A DNA stretch of 31,837 bases from an uncultured Megasphaera sp. (GTDB lineage Bacteria; Bacillota; Negativicutes; Veillonellales; Megasphaeraceae), in assembly GCA_934193515.1 (NCBI GenBank), contig CAKPVJ010000023.1:1-31837 (forward strand), read 5' to 3'. The notes beneath the pieces are model-generated. The model searched no databases, was not told where the DNA came from, and saw only the letters and a list, made by a program, of their open reading frames with translations. This document shows positions 31,775-31,837 of this stretch, piece after piece (position 1 is the first letter of the stretch; each line of letters opens with the position of its first letter). A program made the translations under genes and the position numbers.

Positions 31775-31837
31775 GTTGTTGTGGGTATTTTATTTAACTG
31801 GAACTTGTTGGCAATAAAATCAGTTTGTTATTTATGA

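Noticed and set aside
1..31837. CRISPR arrays, tRNA or rRNA genes, insertion sequences, prophage genes
   Set aside because: No regularly spaced repeats, cloverleaf sequences, rRNA motifs, transposases or integrases were found; the window is an ordinary core-metabolism region.

Overview
The window looks like chromosomal DNA from a Gram-negative-staining (diderm) member of the Firmicutes, class Negativicutes, probably near Veillonella, Megasphaera or Dialister. Two things point there. A Firmicutes-type fatty acid operon (fapR-plsX-fabH-fabD-fabG-acpP-fabK-fabF-rnc) sits beside an almost complete lipopolysaccharide (LPS) biosynthesis and export cluster. The LPS cluster uses LpxI rather than LpxH and has one LptF/G permease. 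The genus is inference; no rRNA or marker gene is present. All recognised genes lie on the minus strand, so transcription runs from high to low coordinates.

Region A (31837 to 15850) is the LPS region. A promoter precedes lpxC, followed by fabZ and lpxA. A terminator and a new promoter come next, then a tightly packed run: lpxI, lpxB, msbA, waaA, lpxK, kdsB, kdsA, kdsD, kdsC, lpxL, lptC, lptA, lptB and one lptF/G permease, closed by a terminator. Together these encode lipid A assembly, Kdo synthesis and transfer, the MsbA flippase and the inner-membrane and periplasmic parts of the Lpt bridge. lpxD, lptD and a second permease are not in the window. FabZ makes enoyl-ACP from the 3-hydroxyacyl-ACP that LpxA also consumes, so the fatty acid/lipid A branch point is encoded by neighbouring genes.

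Region B (15760 to 12700) holds a DUF3084 membrane coiled-coil protein, a YqgF/RuvX-like RNase H-fold protein, a YitT-family membrane protein and a small PC4-like (YdbC) nucleic-acid-binding protein with its own promoter and terminator.

Region C (12690 to 4950) is the fatty acid operon. A TTGCAA-17-TATAAT promoter is followed by a good FapR operator and then nine genes ending with rnc and a terminator. Enoyl reduction is assigned to FabK, which here carries an unusual four-cysteine motif.

Region D (4940 to 1) holds a radical SAM protein, a cyclopropane fatty acid synthase, an approximately 540 bp intergenic region, and an overlapping DUF2520-panB pair for pantothenate synthesis. That pair is preceded by a leader ending in an intrinsic terminator just before the ribosome binding site, probably an attenuator or riboswitch. 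The last 320 bp hold a terminator and a cluster of inverted repeats.

The common theme is envelope lipid production: the pantothenate branch (precursor of CoA and the ACP arm), fatty acids, phospholipid modification and lipid A. The best leads for new biology are the panB leader, the FabK cysteine cluster, the inverted repeats at the lpxC promoter and the DUF3084 gene. No mobile elements, CRISPR arrays, tRNAs or rRNAs were seen.
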